NCBI GenBank assembly: GCA_002083615.1
Contig: MSXO01000009.1
Location: 61,384-125,383, forward strand
Reading direction: 5' to 3'
Length of the DNA stretch: 64,000 nt
Source: Proteobacteria bacterium ST_bin11
GTDB taxonomy: Bacteria > Pseudomonadota > Gammaproteobacteria > Methylococcales > Methylomonadaceae
Part shown: positions 9,118 through 17,883 of the stretch, piece after piece
How positions within the stretch are numbered: the stretch's first letter is position 1
How the letters are laid out: each line of letters opens with the position of its first letter
Made by a program: the position numbers and the translations under genes
Notes under the pieces: model-generated
Told to the model about the DNA's origin: nothing
Seen by the model: the letters and a program-made list of their open reading frames with translations, nothing else
Database searches by the model: none

Positions 9118-10509
9118 ATGTTACCCGTTATCGCCCTAGTGGGCCGCCCCAATGTCGGCAAATCCACACTGTTCAATTATCTGACGCGCAGTCGCGAAGC
9201 GTTAGTCGCCGACTACCCCGGTTTGACCCGCGATCGGCAATACGGTCGCGTCAAACGCGGCGAACGCGATTGTCTATTAGTGGATACCAGCGGTATTACC
9301 AACGAACAGGAAGGCATAGACGTATTCGCCAAAAAGCAGGTGGAAATCGCCTTGCAGGAAGCCGACGTGGTGTTTTTCATGGTCGACGCCCGCGACGGCC
9401 TCAACGCTATCGACGAAGCCATAGCCGACATGCTGCGTAAACTCGGTAAACCGGTGGTGCTGGTTGTCAATAAAGTCGATGGCATAGACAGCAACACTGT
9501 CACTAACGATTTCTATAGCCTGGCGCTGGGCGAGCCCATCGGTATCGCCGCCACCCACGGTCGCAATGTCCACGACTTACTGGATCGGATCGACGAGTTG
9601 TTGCCGGTGGTCGAAGACGAATTTGAAGAGCAAGATCCGGGTATCGCCATTGCCATCGTTGGCCGTCCCAACGTAGGTAAATCGACCCTAGTGAATCGGC
9701 TGCTTGGCGAAGAACGTGTGGTGGTATTCGATGAAGCTGGCACAACCCGCGATAGTATTTATATTCCTTTCGAACGCAACGGTCAGAAGTTTACCTTGAT
9801 CGATACCGCCGGCATGCGCCGTCGTTCCAGGGTGTCTTTAACGGTGGAAAAATTCAGCATCATCAAATCGCTGCAAGCCATCGAAAAAGCTCATGTGGTG
9901 ATTTATTTGATCGACGCCCGCGAAGGTGTCACCGATCAGGATGCGCATATTCTGGGTTTGGTATTGGAAGCTGGCCGGGCCTTAATCATCGGCCTGAACA
10001 AATGGGATGGCCTGAACGCCGAACACCGTGATTTCGTGAAAAAGCAGATCGAGATCAAATTGTCGTTTCTGGAGTTTGCCGAAAAGCACCCGATCTCCGC
10101 CTTACACGGTAGCGGCGTCGGTAAATTGTTCGATGTGGTGCATACCTTATACGACTCGGCCATGACCGATATGTCAACGCCATTGCTGACCCGGATTTTG
10201 ACTGACGCGCTGACCGCACATCAACCGCCATTGGTTGGTGGCCGCCGCATCAAATTGAAATACGCGCACCAGGGCGGCCGCAATCCACCGGTGGTAGTGA
10301 TACACGGCACTCAGACCGATTCCCTGCCGGGTGCCTACAAACGCTATTTGATGAATTATTTCCGCGATCAGTTGCAACTGACCGGTACGCCGATTCGTTT
10401 GGTGTTCAAGTCGCCGGAAAATCCGTTTCAAGGCCAGAAAAATCCGCTAAGTGATCGCCAGGTTAAAAAACGCAAACGCCTGATCGATTTCAGTAAACGG
10501 AAAAAATAA
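9118..10509 (+). CDS. der: Ribosome-associated GTPase Der (EngA)
   Basis: Tandem-GTPase needed for 50S subunit maturation. Both G domains are visible: GRPNVGKST at about residues 8-16 and again at about 182-190. They are followed by DTSG/DTAG switch motifs and NKVD/NKWD specificity motifs. The C-terminal KH-like domain (from about 355) ends in the basic tail VKKRKRLIDFSKRKK. The 463-residue length is normal. It closes the hisS-yfgM-bamB-der block. Confidence 0.97.
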   Translation: MLPVIALVGRPNVGKSTLFNYLTRSREALVADYPGLTRDRQYGRVKRGERDCLLVDTSGITNEQEGIDVFAKKQVEIALQEADVVFFMVDARDGLNAIDEAIADMLRKLGKPVVLVVNKVDGIDSNTVTNDFYSLALGEPIGIAATHGRNVHDLLDRIDELLPVVEDEFEEQDPGIAIAIVGRPNVGKSTLVNRLLGEERVVVFDEAGTTRDSIYIPFERNGQKFTLIDTAGMRRRSRVSLTVEKFSIIKSLQAIEKAHVVIYLIDAREGVTDQDAHILGLVLEAGRALIIGLNKWDGLNAEHRDFVKKQIEIKLSFLEFAEKHPISALHGSGVGKLFDVVHTLYDSAMTDMSTPLLTRILTDALTAHQPPLVGGRRIKLKYAHQGGRNPPVVVIHGTQTDSLPGAYKRYLMNYFRDQLQLTGTPIRLVFKSPENPFQGQKNPLSDRQVKKRKRLIDFSKRKK

Positions 10510-10535
10510 CCACTCAAGATACCTGGAGCATTTCT

Positions 10536-11036
10536 ATGGCAACCATCACTTTCCAAGGCAAACCGATAAACACTATCGGCGAACTACCCGCGGTAGGTAC
10601 CCAGGCGCCGGACTTCCTGCTAACCAATCGTAAAATGCAGGATGTGGGTTTGGCGGAATTCGCCGGCAAACGCAAAGTGCTGAATATTGTCCCCAGCTTG
10701 GACACCCCAACCTGCGCCACCTCGACCCGTAAATTCAACGAAAAAGCTGCGCATCTGGACAATACCGTGGTGCTGGTAATCTCTGCCGACCTGCCTTTCG
10801 CACAAGTACGGTTTTGCGAAATCGAAGGCATCAAACATGTCGTGCCGCTGTCGACCTTCCGTTCTAAATTTGCCCACGACTATGGCGTCGAACTGTTGGA
10901 CAGCATCCTGGCTGGCCTGACCGCCCGCGCCATCGTCATCATCGACGAAAATGACAAAGTGATCTACACCCAGTTAGTCAGCGAAATTGCCGATGAGCCG
11001 GATTATGTCAGCGCATTGGCCGCGCTGCATCAATAG
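10536..11036 (+). CDS. tpx: Thiol peroxidase, atypical 2-Cys peroxiredoxin
   Basis: Reduces hydrogen and lipid peroxides using thioredoxin. The 166-residue protein has the peroxidatic Cys60 in PSLDTPTCATSTRKFN and the resolving Cys94 in VRFCEIEG, the spacing expected for the Tpx group. TQAPDF near residue 22 is the usual N-terminal motif. A tacctggagcat ribosome binding site precedes the ATG. The following 200 bases carry no gene; the next coding sequence is on the opposite strand. Confidence 0.96.
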   Translation: MATITFQGKPINTIGELPAVGTQAPDFLLTNRKMQDVGLAEFAGKRKVLNIVPSLDTPTCATSTRKFNEKAAHLDNTVVLVISADLPFAQVRFCEIEGIKHVVPLSTFRSKFAHDYGVELLDSILAGLTARAIVIIDENDKVIYTQLVSEIADEPDYVSALAALHQ

Positions 11037-11238
11037 CACGGCAGCCAAGACAGGCAACGCCCGCTCTTGTGCCCGTTGCTCATCCTAGTGGGCATAGGAA
11101 ACTGTGCTGGCTTCGCGTAAGCAGGGTAACTAGCACGCAAATCATCAACTTAACCCTAGAAGCTTGTCACTCCCCGTCTCTAGAATGCCTGGAGGCTTTG
11201 CGCTAAATAATTTCTAAGCAGCTTAATAGTCAGGAGCG

Positions 11239-11796
11239 TTATTCGGCCTTACTCTGGCGCTCCGCCTGATCGTACATCGCGCAAAATAGCTGAATAACCA
11301 CATAGGTCATAGTTCGGGTGGTGCGAACCGCCTCAGGATCAGCAGGACTATCGCGGACATATTCGCTGATCGCTTCGTCCATGAATTTAACCAAGCCGGC
11401 CTGCGAGTTGCTGTCGATTAGGCGCTCGGCAAATCGATTCTGAAATTTATCGCGAAATTTCGCCTCCATCTTATTGCCGGGTACAAATGCTTGTAATTCC
11501 GCATCGAGTAAGGCCGCCGTATTTTCTAACCACTCCATACTCATCAGTTTCTGATCCGGCAACTCGCCAAAGGCATGCCTGAATACGCAAATCACATCGA
11601 AACAAAGATCCATGAATAAATTCGCCATATTCCGATCTTTGCTTGCGATTAAAGCCGAAAACACCCCAAAGATAGATTGCGCCAACGCGCTCTGCTCAGT
11701 TTGGAATTGTTGAAGTATTGCTCGGCCAGCATTTTCATCCTGGCTTTTGGCGTATTCCAGCGCCTGATACAAGGCTTGATCGGTTAATTCACGCAT
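11239..11796 (-). CDS. Hypothetical helical protein
   Basis: A 185-residue, mostly helical, soluble protein without signal peptide or membrane segment. It begins MRELTDQALYQALEYAKSQ. It contains a Cys pair in FMDLCFDVICVFRH (about 82-95) and a C-terminal hydrophobic helix VVIQLFCAMYDQAE. I do not recognise the family. Codon use looks like that of the neighbours, and the run of charged helices argues that it is a real gene. It stands alone on the minus strand between tpx and the YkgJ-like gene. Confidence 0.75.
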   Translation of the reverse strand: MRELTDQALYQALEYAKSQDENAGRAILQQFQTEQSALAQSIFGVFSALIASKDRNMANLFMDLCFDVICVFRHAFGELPDQKLMSMEWLENTAALLDAELQAFVPGNKMEAKFRDKFQNRFAERLIDSNSQAGLVKFMDEAISEYVRDSPADPEAVRTTRTMTYVVIQLFCAMYDQAERQSKAE

Positions 11797-11975
11797 CGGA
11801 TCTTTTCTTTAAAAGTTAAACACATATTTAGGCCGCGTATTATCCAGGGCGCTGCGAATAAATCATAGGGTTCTGAAGCTTCAGCCATTCGGACACTCCT
11901 CTACTGGGGTAAAGGCAACCGGATATTTCAAAAGAAAGGCTTTTCAAGATGCGGTTAAAAAGGCAGTATTAGCCA

Positions 11976-12479
11976 ATGAACCCGCTCCCCCAACTCCATG
12001 TAGATATCGACACCCGCGTAAGCGCCATCCGCGACAGCCAACCCGATTGGCTATGCCGTCAGGGCTGTGACGGTTGTTGTCGACGGCTTGCCCAAGTACC
12101 TGAGATCACCCTAGCGGAATGGCGTTGTCTGCAAGAAGGCCTAAAGGCCTTACCCAGCGAGCAACTCAGAGAAGTCGGTCGAGAGATCGCTGCACTGATC
12201 GACCAGAAAGCACGCCCGATCATCTGCCCGTTGCTAGACAAAGCAAAAGGCGCCTGCTTGATTTACGCACACCGCCCGGTCGCTTGCCGCACTTACGGGT
12301 TCTATGTCCAACGCGAGCAAGGGCTTTATTGCAAGGACATCGAAGCGCGCGTAAGCGGTGGACTGCTGGCCGACGTGGTCTGGGGCAACCATGATGGCAT
12401 CGACCATTGTCTACGTGCTCTTGGCGACGCCCGCGAATTACCGGCGTGGTTTGCAGAGTGGCAGCCGGATAGGGCTTGA
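11976..12479 (+). CDS. YkgJ-family zinc/iron-chelating cysteine-cluster protein
   Basis: The 167-residue protein has the family cysteine cluster: C27, C31, C34 and C35 (CRQGCDGCCRR), then CPLLDKAKGACLIYAHRPVACRTYGFY and a final CKD. These positions match the Fe/Zn-chelating UPF0153/YkgJ family, whose members bind a metal ion but have no agreed biochemical role. There is no signal peptide, so it is cytoplasmic. Neighbours give no clear functional hint. Confidence 0.85.
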   Translation: MNPLPQLHVDIDTRVSAIRDSQPDWLCRQGCDGCCRRLAQVPEITLAEWRCLQEGLKALPSEQLREVGREIAALIDQKARPIICPLLDKAKGACLIYAHRPVACRTYGFYVQREQGLYCKDIEARVSGGLLADVVWGNHDGIDHCLRALGDARELPAWFAEWQPDRA

Positions 12480-12612
12480 AGTCGAATCGAAACAGCCGGT
12501 CATGGATTGGCGGCAAAGTCCCTGTAGTGGCAATTCTGTGGAACGGGCAATTTTTTTGCTGCTTAAGCCCTGGATTGTTTACCAGCGGCAACAACTGCGA
12601 TGGATGCGTCAG

Positions 12613-12912
12613 CTAATCAGGTTTCACCCGATTTAAAACTAAGGAACCGACCTCACAGTTGGCGGATTGAGGGCAGTGCATACACGTCTCTATTGCTTCC
12701 GATATGAGATCAGAATGTCCGAGGTCTTTTATATGTCGCAGTAAATGGGCAGTAAAGATAATGTCGGGTAGGCGCAGGTCAAAACGCGGATAGCCGAGCC
12801 CGAACAGCAAAGCGCCGGCCATATGAGCCTTGCGCCCGGCACTTTCTAATGTCGACGTTTCTTCCAAATTCTGCGCAAGCGGACAATTTCGCCCGAAGTC
12901 TATTTTGCTCAT
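12613..12912 (-). CDS. Small cysteine-motif protein (DUF6455-like)
   Basis: A 99-residue protein with an N-terminal NCPLAQN and a C-terminal ETCMHCPQSANCE cluster (CxxCxxxxxC). That arrangement resembles the DUF6455 family of small cysteine-containing proteins, and the assignment is by motif only. The central part has a hydrophobic stretch AGALLFGLGYPRFDLRLPDIIF. It is convergent with the YkgJ-like gene, another cysteine-cluster protein, which may be coincidence. Function unknown. Confidence 0.6.
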   Translation of the reverse strand: MSKIDFGRNCPLAQNLEETSTLESAGRKAHMAGALLFGLGYPRFDLRLPDIIFTAHLLRHIKDLGHSDLISEAIETCMHCPQSANCEVGSLVLNRVKPD

Positions 12913-13040
12913 TTTCCATCACTTTTTACCCAGATACACTTATGGATGATACGGGAATAAGACCAAAAATTAATCACCTCTATAGGGTAATTTTTTGCCG
13001 CATTTATGGCACTTGTATAGCCTCGACAGGCTTTGATAGG

Positions 13041-14843
13041 TTATTTGGAAGCAAGCAGTCCTTGGTCGATTGCAAAGCGGGTGACTTCAGCGGTGGTGTG
13101 CAGGTCTAGTTTTGCCATCAGGTTACGGCGGTGTGAGATAACGGTGGCGGTGGACAGGTGCAACCGCTTGCCGATGTCTGCCGAGGTCATGCCGATAGCG
13201 ATCATCCCGATAATCTGTCGTTGCCGTTTGGTCAGGCTGTCGGCGGCTTTGTCTGCTTCTGCTGCAGCGGGCAAAGAAGATGAATTCTCGCGTATCAACA
13301 CTTCGATCCGCTTCAGCAAGTCCATGCCTTCGTCTTTCAAACGCCGACTTTGGGTAATATCCAGCAGCGTGCCGACCATGCGCACTGCGGCATTATGGGT
13401 ATCGCGGCGGGTCACTTTACCTCTTGCTTCAACCGAAACCCAATGACCATCCTTATGCCTCAATCGATGCTCGCTTTCAAAGCCAGGGGTTTCACCCTGC
13501 AGGTGCGCTGCCAGGCTCTGTTGGAAGCTTTCAAGGTCTTTGGGATGAATCAAGGCCATCCAGTCAGCTTCGTCGTTGCCTAGTTCCGCGTTCGTGTAGC
13601 CGAGCAATTCGAACCAGCGCTTTCCCGCCGCGACCTTACGTGCCGGAATGTGCCAATCCCACAAAACCAATCCCGATCCCGCCAGCGCCATTTCAAGCTG
13701 CTCATCGCTTTCACGCAGATTTGACTCGATTTGCTTAAGGTCGGAAACATCCTGCACCGTTCCGACGGCTTGCTTCAGTTGCCCAAGGTCGTCGCATTGC
13801 AGCTCAGCCAAAGCCCGGATCCAACGGATCCCGCCTTGCACCACGATCCGATAAGTCATGTCATATGGCGCACCCTGCAAAGCTGCTCGCCAAGCGCTTT
13901 CCACTTTGTCTTGGTCATCCGGATGTACCCGCGAAAACCACTCAGAAAACGTTGCCACCGTATCGTTATCAAGATCGAACAGTCGGGCAGTCTCTTTGGT
14001 GATATCGAAGGTTTCGGTGTCATGGTTAATCGAGAAACTGCCAATTCGACCTACTTCCTGGGCGCGCTGCAAGGTTTCCTCGCTTAGACGCAGGCTTGCT
14101 TCGATTTGCTTGAGCGTTGTGATGTCGCGACCGACCGATTGGGTTTCCGTGAGGGTACCGGCGGCATCGAAGATGCCCCGATTAACGAATTGCACCCAGC
14201 GCTGTTCGCCATTCGCCGCAATTACCCGGTTCTCGATCGTCACCACAGGGCTGTCTGGGGTCAACTCGCGCAGCCTAGCCTCGATCATATATTGATCTTC
14301 ACGATGCACAATGGGCTGCCAACGATGGCCGATCAATTGGTCGGCCGATTTGCCGAATAGCCGGCAAAAAACTTGATTCACAAAACCGAACCTGCCATCC
14401 GGGAAGAATCGAGCTATCAGCTCGGTCTGGTCTTCCACCACCGACCGATAGCGCGCTTCGTTATCAATTAGCTGTCTGCGTGTTTGATAGGCTACGCTTA
14501 TGTCGATGATGGCCCCGACCGCCATGCCAGGGTTGTCGGCTAAACCGGACATGTTGAACTCATACCAACCAGTGGAGCTATCCTTGCGTCGCATCGGAAT
14601 AGTGCCGGAATAAGTTGCGCCTAACGCCAGGGCCGCATAAGCCTCGCGACCAAATGTCTCATAACTGTTCTGATCAAGAAACAGCCCGCGAGTGGCTTGG
14701 CCTACCAATTCTTCCGGCTGGTATCCCAAAATACGGTGCAAGACCGCATTGGCCCAAACGATCTGCCTGTCTTTGACTATCGCGATGGCGATGAAATCAC
14801 TATTCAAAATGGCGGCTGATTGGCCTATGGATGTTTCGAGCAT
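13041..14843 (-). CDS. Multi-PAS sensor with LuxR-type DNA-binding domain
   Basis: About 600 residues in one chain. Four PAS/PAC modules run in series (PAS motifs such as ILGYQPEELVGQ, FCRLFGKSADQLIGH, TARLFDLDND and WFELLGYTNAELG), then a short linker and a C-terminal LuxR-type helix-turn-helix (LTKRQRQIIGMIAIGMTSAD through TVISHRRNLMAKL). There is no kinase or receiver domain, so it is a one-component regulator sensing a ligand or redox signal with its PAS domains. The frame is open to 14903, but the ATG at 14843 has a GAGG ribosome binding site seven bases upstream and is preferred. No membrane helix. Targets are unknown. Confidence 0.88.
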   Translation of the reverse strand: MLETSIGQSAAILNSDFIAIAIVKDRQIVWANAVLHRILGYQPEELVGQATRGLFLDQNSYETFGREAYAALALGATYSGTIPMRRKDSSTGWYEFNMSGLADNPGMAVGAIIDISVAYQTRRQLIDNEARYRSVVEDQTELIARFFPDGRFGFVNQVFCRLFGKSADQLIGHRWQPIVHREDQYMIEARLRELTPDSPVVTIENRVIAANGEQRWVQFVNRGIFDAAGTLTETQSVGRDITTLKQIEASLRLSEETLQRAQEVGRIGSFSINHDTETFDITKETARLFDLDNDTVATFSEWFSRVHPDDQDKVESAWRAALQGAPYDMTYRIVVQGGIRWIRALAELQCDDLGQLKQAVGTVQDVSDLKQIESNLRESDEQLEMALAGSGLVLWDWHIPARKVAAGKRWFELLGYTNAELGNDEADWMALIHPKDLESFQQSLAAHLQGETPGFESEHRLRHKDGHWVSVEARGKVTRRDTHNAAVRMVGTLLDITQSRRLKDEGMDLLKRIEVLIRENSSSLPAAAEADKAADSLTKRQRQIIGMIAIGMTSADIGKRLHLSTATVISHRRNLMAKLDLHTTAEVTRFAIDQGLLASK

Positions 14844-15339
14844 GACGCTGCCTCGGCACGAAAAACTGAGAATTTTTAGAGAAGGATACGCATTCAACGG
14901 CACAATGCTTCTTGCGAATATTTTACTCTTAACATCACGATAGCGCCTGTGCGAAGAAATGCCTGCGACTCTGAACCGAAGCGTTAATTAATGCCAACCC
15001 CTACTGATTTAGGCACCCACAGAAGCTGAATAGCCGCTGGCATCTTGTGACGCTGGAGCGGGGCGATCTGTCCCCGCTACAGATTTGCACAATGTTGACG
15101 CCTACGCTGATCCCGCCTCTTCCTTTTCGGGAACTTTGGCCACTTATTTCAAATCGGATGAACAAGTTTAATTGAGCATTTTAACGAGTGCATTTAAAAT
15201 CCCGACTTATGTACTCAGACTTTGTTAGTAAATTTATATTTTTGGTCGAATGTCATTTAGGCACTTTTTCAACATCAATTCGCCGGTTGTCCCCCAACAA
15301 CTCTAGCGTATGCGGCGGCATAGACCAGTGGTAGCAACG
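14844..15339. other. Intergenic region, no gene found
   Basis: About 500 bases between divergently transcribed genes. It contains a 7-bp stem-loop, AGCGGGG (15057-15063) pairing with CCCCGCT (15072-15078). The segment around 15170-15245 is AT-rich and could hold promoters. No convincing reading frame or RNA gene was seen. Confidence 0.5.
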
Positions 15340-15651
15340 ATGATGACTAGCGATGATTCGGCACGTCGCCGAGGGGCGCGCCGTCAACAAGAACGAAGAA
15401 CCAACCCTTACGCCTTCAATTCTGCGGAATGGATTGCTTATGTTCAACAACAATATGTTCTGTGGCCAAAACAAGACAGACGGGTATTGGATCGCCGGCG
15501 TGCCGAGCGGCGCGAGATTGATCGTCGAGCGGGACTGCGCGATGCGGAGCGGGAAATACCGTTTCAACGCACCCGCTGGTTTTCGGCTGAGCAGATCCTC
15601 AACGACGAAGAAAAGCAAATGATCCAAGATTTATTCGCGGAAGAAGAGTAA
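15340..15651 (+). CDS. Small arginine-rich hypothetical protein
   Basis: A roughly 103-residue very basic protein. The centre carries DRRVLDRRRAERREIDRRAG and the C-terminus is acidic (NDEEKQMIQDLFAEEE). The frame is open from 15310, but the ATG pair at 15340/15343 is a likelier start; no strong ribosome binding site marks any of them. Arginine-rich DRR repeats of this kind occur in small, poorly characterised proteobacterial proteins. The opposite strand is also open here (15253-15627) but reads as low-quality protein. Function unknown. Confidence 0.6.
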   Translation: MMTSDDSARRRGARRQQERRTNPYAFNSAEWIAYVQQQYVLWPKQDRRVLDRRRAERREIDRRAGLRDAEREIPFQRTRWFSAEQILNDEEKQMIQDLFAEEE

Positions 15652-15666
15652 CCGGCTCGGCCAGCA

Positions 15667-16500
15667 TCAATTCAACGCAATGTCCGCCGGATGTCTGGCC
15701 TCCACGGTAAACCGCTGTTTCGAGCGTTTGACCCAGCCCCCCCTCACTTCAACGTCTTTACCCACATAAGTTTCCAGCGGTGGAAACAATCCTGCCGATA
15801 GTGGCTCCACACTGATGGATACCTCATCGGTGAATTGCAGGTAGCTGTGTTTAGCGGTTTTTTTGACGGCGCGGATGCGTCCGGTTAAGCGCTTCCAGCC
15901 GTGATAATTGGTCTCATCAAGTAGTTCGACAGCCAGCGGCGCATAAGCCTTCTCACCCCAAATCCCCAGCTTGGCTTGTTCGGCACTGCGCTGAGCTGCG
16001 AGCAAAGTGTCCAGGTACTTGAGGTTGGGCGGATAGATATTCACCGTCGCCAAACCACGTTTGACCAGCTCCAGATTAATATGCTCCTTATCTTCAGTAA
16101 ATACATAGGCCAAGGTCCGCTGATATTTGTCCTGCTTTTCCACATCGCCCTGTAGGAATACTTTGCGACGTTCCACCTTTTGCTTCAACCAGGCCTTGGC
16201 CTGCTCGCCGCCGGCTTCTGCCGACTTGTTACGGCCTGCAACCTCCGGCGTATTGATCCCCAAAAAACGGACTTTCTGACCATCGCTCAATAAGATAGTA
16301 TCGCCGTCGAACACTTTTTCTACCCGATAATAGGCAGTGCCGGGATTGATGCTGATGACTTTAGCGTGCTCATTGCCATGATCGGCATAGTGGCGGCGAC
16401 CTTGCGGATCAGTCCATCGATACACGTCAGCGCTCAATAAAGCCGGCAATAGCGCCAATAACCAAAGACAGGGTCTAGTGCTTTTTATCATATTTTTCAA
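15667..16500 (-). CDS. Secreted SNase-family nuclease with N-terminal DUF4124-like domain
   Basis: A 277-residue protein with a signal peptide (about 1-24, LLALLPALLSA). The DUF4124-like segment VYRWTDPQGRRHYADHG follows. A staphylococcal-nuclease domain (about 57-180) carries VEKVFDGDTILLSDGQKVRFLGINTPE, with the catalytic Arg/Asp/Glu positions. The C-terminal third looks like an OB-fold, ending in VEVRGGWVKRSKQRFTVEARHPADI. It is probably a periplasmic or extracellular Ca-dependent nuclease. The start is five bases from the start of the divergent DUF1415 gene, so the two must share a very short promoter region or have leaders inside each other. Confidence 0.85.
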   Translation of the reverse strand: MKNMIKSTRPCLWLLALLPALLSADVYRWTDPQGRRHYADHGNEHAKVISINPGTAYYRVEKVFDGDTILLSDGQKVRFLGINTPEVAGRNKSAEAGGEQAKAWLKQKVERRKVFLQGDVEKQDKYQRTLAYVFTEDKEHINLELVKRGLATVNIYPPNLKYLDTLLAAQRSAEQAKLGIWGEKAYAPLAVELLDETNYHGWKRLTGRIRAVKKTAKHSYLQFTDEVSISVEPLSAGLFPPLETYVGKDVEVRGGWVKRSKQRFTVEARHPADIALN

Positions 16501-16505
16501 ATACC

Positions 16506-17054
16506 ATGACTAACCAACAGATTATCGCCGCTACCCAGGCTTGGCTAAAAACGTTTGTGATTGCCTACAATATCTGCCCGTTCGCGCGCCGTGAACACGA
16601 GAAAGACAGCATTCGCTATCAGGTCATATCAAGCACCAGCATAGAGCATAGCCTGGAAGCGGTGATAGACGAATGCGTGCATCTCGATTCCGAACCCGCC
16701 ACCGAAACCACCTTATTGATCTTTAACGAAGCGTTTGCTGACTTCGAAGATTTCTTGGATTTACTGGCGATAGCCGAGGAACTGATGATAGGTCAAGGCT
16801 ACGAAGGCATCTACCAGTTGGCCAGTTTTCATCCGGACTATCGCTTTGCGCAAATGCCGGCAAACGATCCCAGCAATTATACCAACCGCTCCCCCTTCCC
16901 TATGCTGCATCTGATTCGTGAGGAAAGCATCGAAAAAGCCGTCGCCAGTCATCAAGATCCGGACGGTATTCCCGAGCGCAATATCGCCCTTGCCCGCCAA
17001 CTGGGTTTGGAAAAACTTCGAGCGATTGTAAACGCCTGCTATCAACAGCAATGA
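16506..17054 (+). CDS. DUF1415 family protein
   Basis: A 182-residue cytoplasmic protein with family signatures: IAYNICPFARREHEKDSIRY near residue 20, LASFHPDYRF around 100, and NRSPFPMLHLIREESIEKAV around 122-145. DUF1415 proteins are widespread in gammaproteobacteria and of unknown function. It is divergent from the SNase gene with only five bases between start codons. A shared ribosome binding site region inside the opposite coding sequence is therefore implied. Confidence 0.88.
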   Translation: MTNQQIIAATQAWLKTFVIAYNICPFARREHEKDSIRYQVISSTSIEHSLEAVIDECVHLDSEPATETTLLIFNEAFADFEDFLDLLAIAEELMIGQGYEGIYQLASFHPDYRFAQMPANDPSNYTNRSPFPMLHLIREESIEKAVASHQDPDGIPERNIALARQLGLEKLRAIVNACYQQQ

Positions 17055-17345
17055 ATAAAATCTGATCGCGCGCTGATTGAGTCCTAGCCCGTTCGGGACA
17101 GTCGACATATTATTGCGAGCCTGTGTAACCATAAGCAAAAGCCATTGGTTCAGGGTTTCCGTAAATCTATCCGCTGCTGCGTCCCGTCCAAATTAGCTGG
17201 ATTGACAACCGCCGGGAATTTAAGGGCGAGTTATTAAATGCTGCGACAGACAAACGGTCGGCATAGCGCGGCCAAGTTTCTTGCAAAAGCCCCTGCATGG
17301 TCTAGGCTATAGCTCGCAAGTAATTCTTCATGGGTGGCAGGGATG
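17055..17345. other. Intergenic region upstream of the bacteriohemerythrin gene
   Basis: About 290 bases with no coding sequence I can support. A TTGACA box at about 17202 lacks a well-placed -10 hexamer. The region ends at a terminator-like hairpin. Confidence 0.4.
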
Positions 17346-17390
17346 CAAAAAAATCCGGGTGGTTTGTCAATCGAGCCATCCGGTTTTTTT
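17346..17390 (+). terminator. Rho-independent-type terminator or attenuator ahead of the hemerythrin gene
   Basis: CCGGGTGG (17355-17362) pairs with CCATCCGG (17376-17383), with one G-T wobble, and is followed by seven T (17384-17390). An A-run on the left flank (17347-17353) lets the stem extend and would make it work in both directions. No gene ends close upstream on the plus strand. The hairpin could therefore act as a leader attenuator for the hemerythrin gene that starts 24 bases later. Confidence 0.6.
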
Positions 17391-17414
17391 GAGGTGATTG
17401 ATGAGGCAGGGCAG

Positions 17415-17813
17415 ATGCTGAAATGGGATCGTAAATACGAGCTAGGCAACGACAGGATAGACGCGGAGCATCGCATCTTCCTGGGCTTGATTGTGGATTT
17501 CCACGACGCCGCTGAGCGCGACGTACCTAAGGACAAATTGCTGAGAATATTCAAAGAAATTTGCAAGTATGCTGAGTTCCATTTTCTTAGCGAAGAAAAT
17601 ATCATGATAGATCATCGCTATCCTGAACAGGAAAACCACACTAATTCGCACGCAAAACTATTGGCGGAAGCCAACAACAAGTTGTATCAATTGCAATCTG
17701 GCAGCATCAATGCCGATGACGCCTTTAATTTTCTATTCAATTGGTTCGCTTTCCATACTTCATCAGAGGACAAAAAACTGGTTGGCTACATTGAAAGCAG
17801 CCCAGATCAATAG
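17415..17813 (+). CDS. Bacteriohemerythrin
   Basis: Oxygen-carrying di-iron four-helix protein. The ligands are visible: IDAEH near the N-terminus, EFHFLSEE, HTNSHAKLL and the late FHTSSED. The frame is open from 17334 (GTG), but the ATG at 17415 comes after a strong terminator-like hairpin and behind a GAGG motif. It gives 132 residues, starting MLKWDRKYELGNDRIDAEH, which is the usual start and length. Methanotroph bacteriohemerythrins have been linked to oxygen delivery to methane monooxygenase. That is established for some members and only inference here. Confidence 0.9.
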   Translation: MLKWDRKYELGNDRIDAEHRIFLGLIVDFHDAAERDVPKDKLLRIFKEICKYAEFHFLSEENIMIDHRYPEQENHTNSHAKLLAEANNKLYQLQSGSINADDAFNFLFNWFAFHTSSEDKKLVGYIESSPDQ

Positions 17814-17834
17814 GCCAAACTTTGGAAAATCCAA

Positions 17835-17850
17835 CCCCGCTCAGGCGGGG
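17835..17850. terminator. GC-rich stem-loop between convergent genes
   Basis: CCCCGC (17835-17840) pairs with GCGGGG (17845-17850) over a TCAG loop. It lies 21 bases past the hemerythrin stop and 33 bases from the stop of the opposing gene. No T-run on either side, so termination is only suggested by position. Confidence 0.4.
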
Positions 17851-17883
17851 CACTGAGTTTGACTAGCCGGCAGACTCCGCGAT

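Noticed and set aside
15253..15627. 124-codon minus-strand frame opposite the arginine-rich gene
   Set aside because: The plus-strand product has a clearer protein-like charge pattern; the minus frame reads as a shadow.
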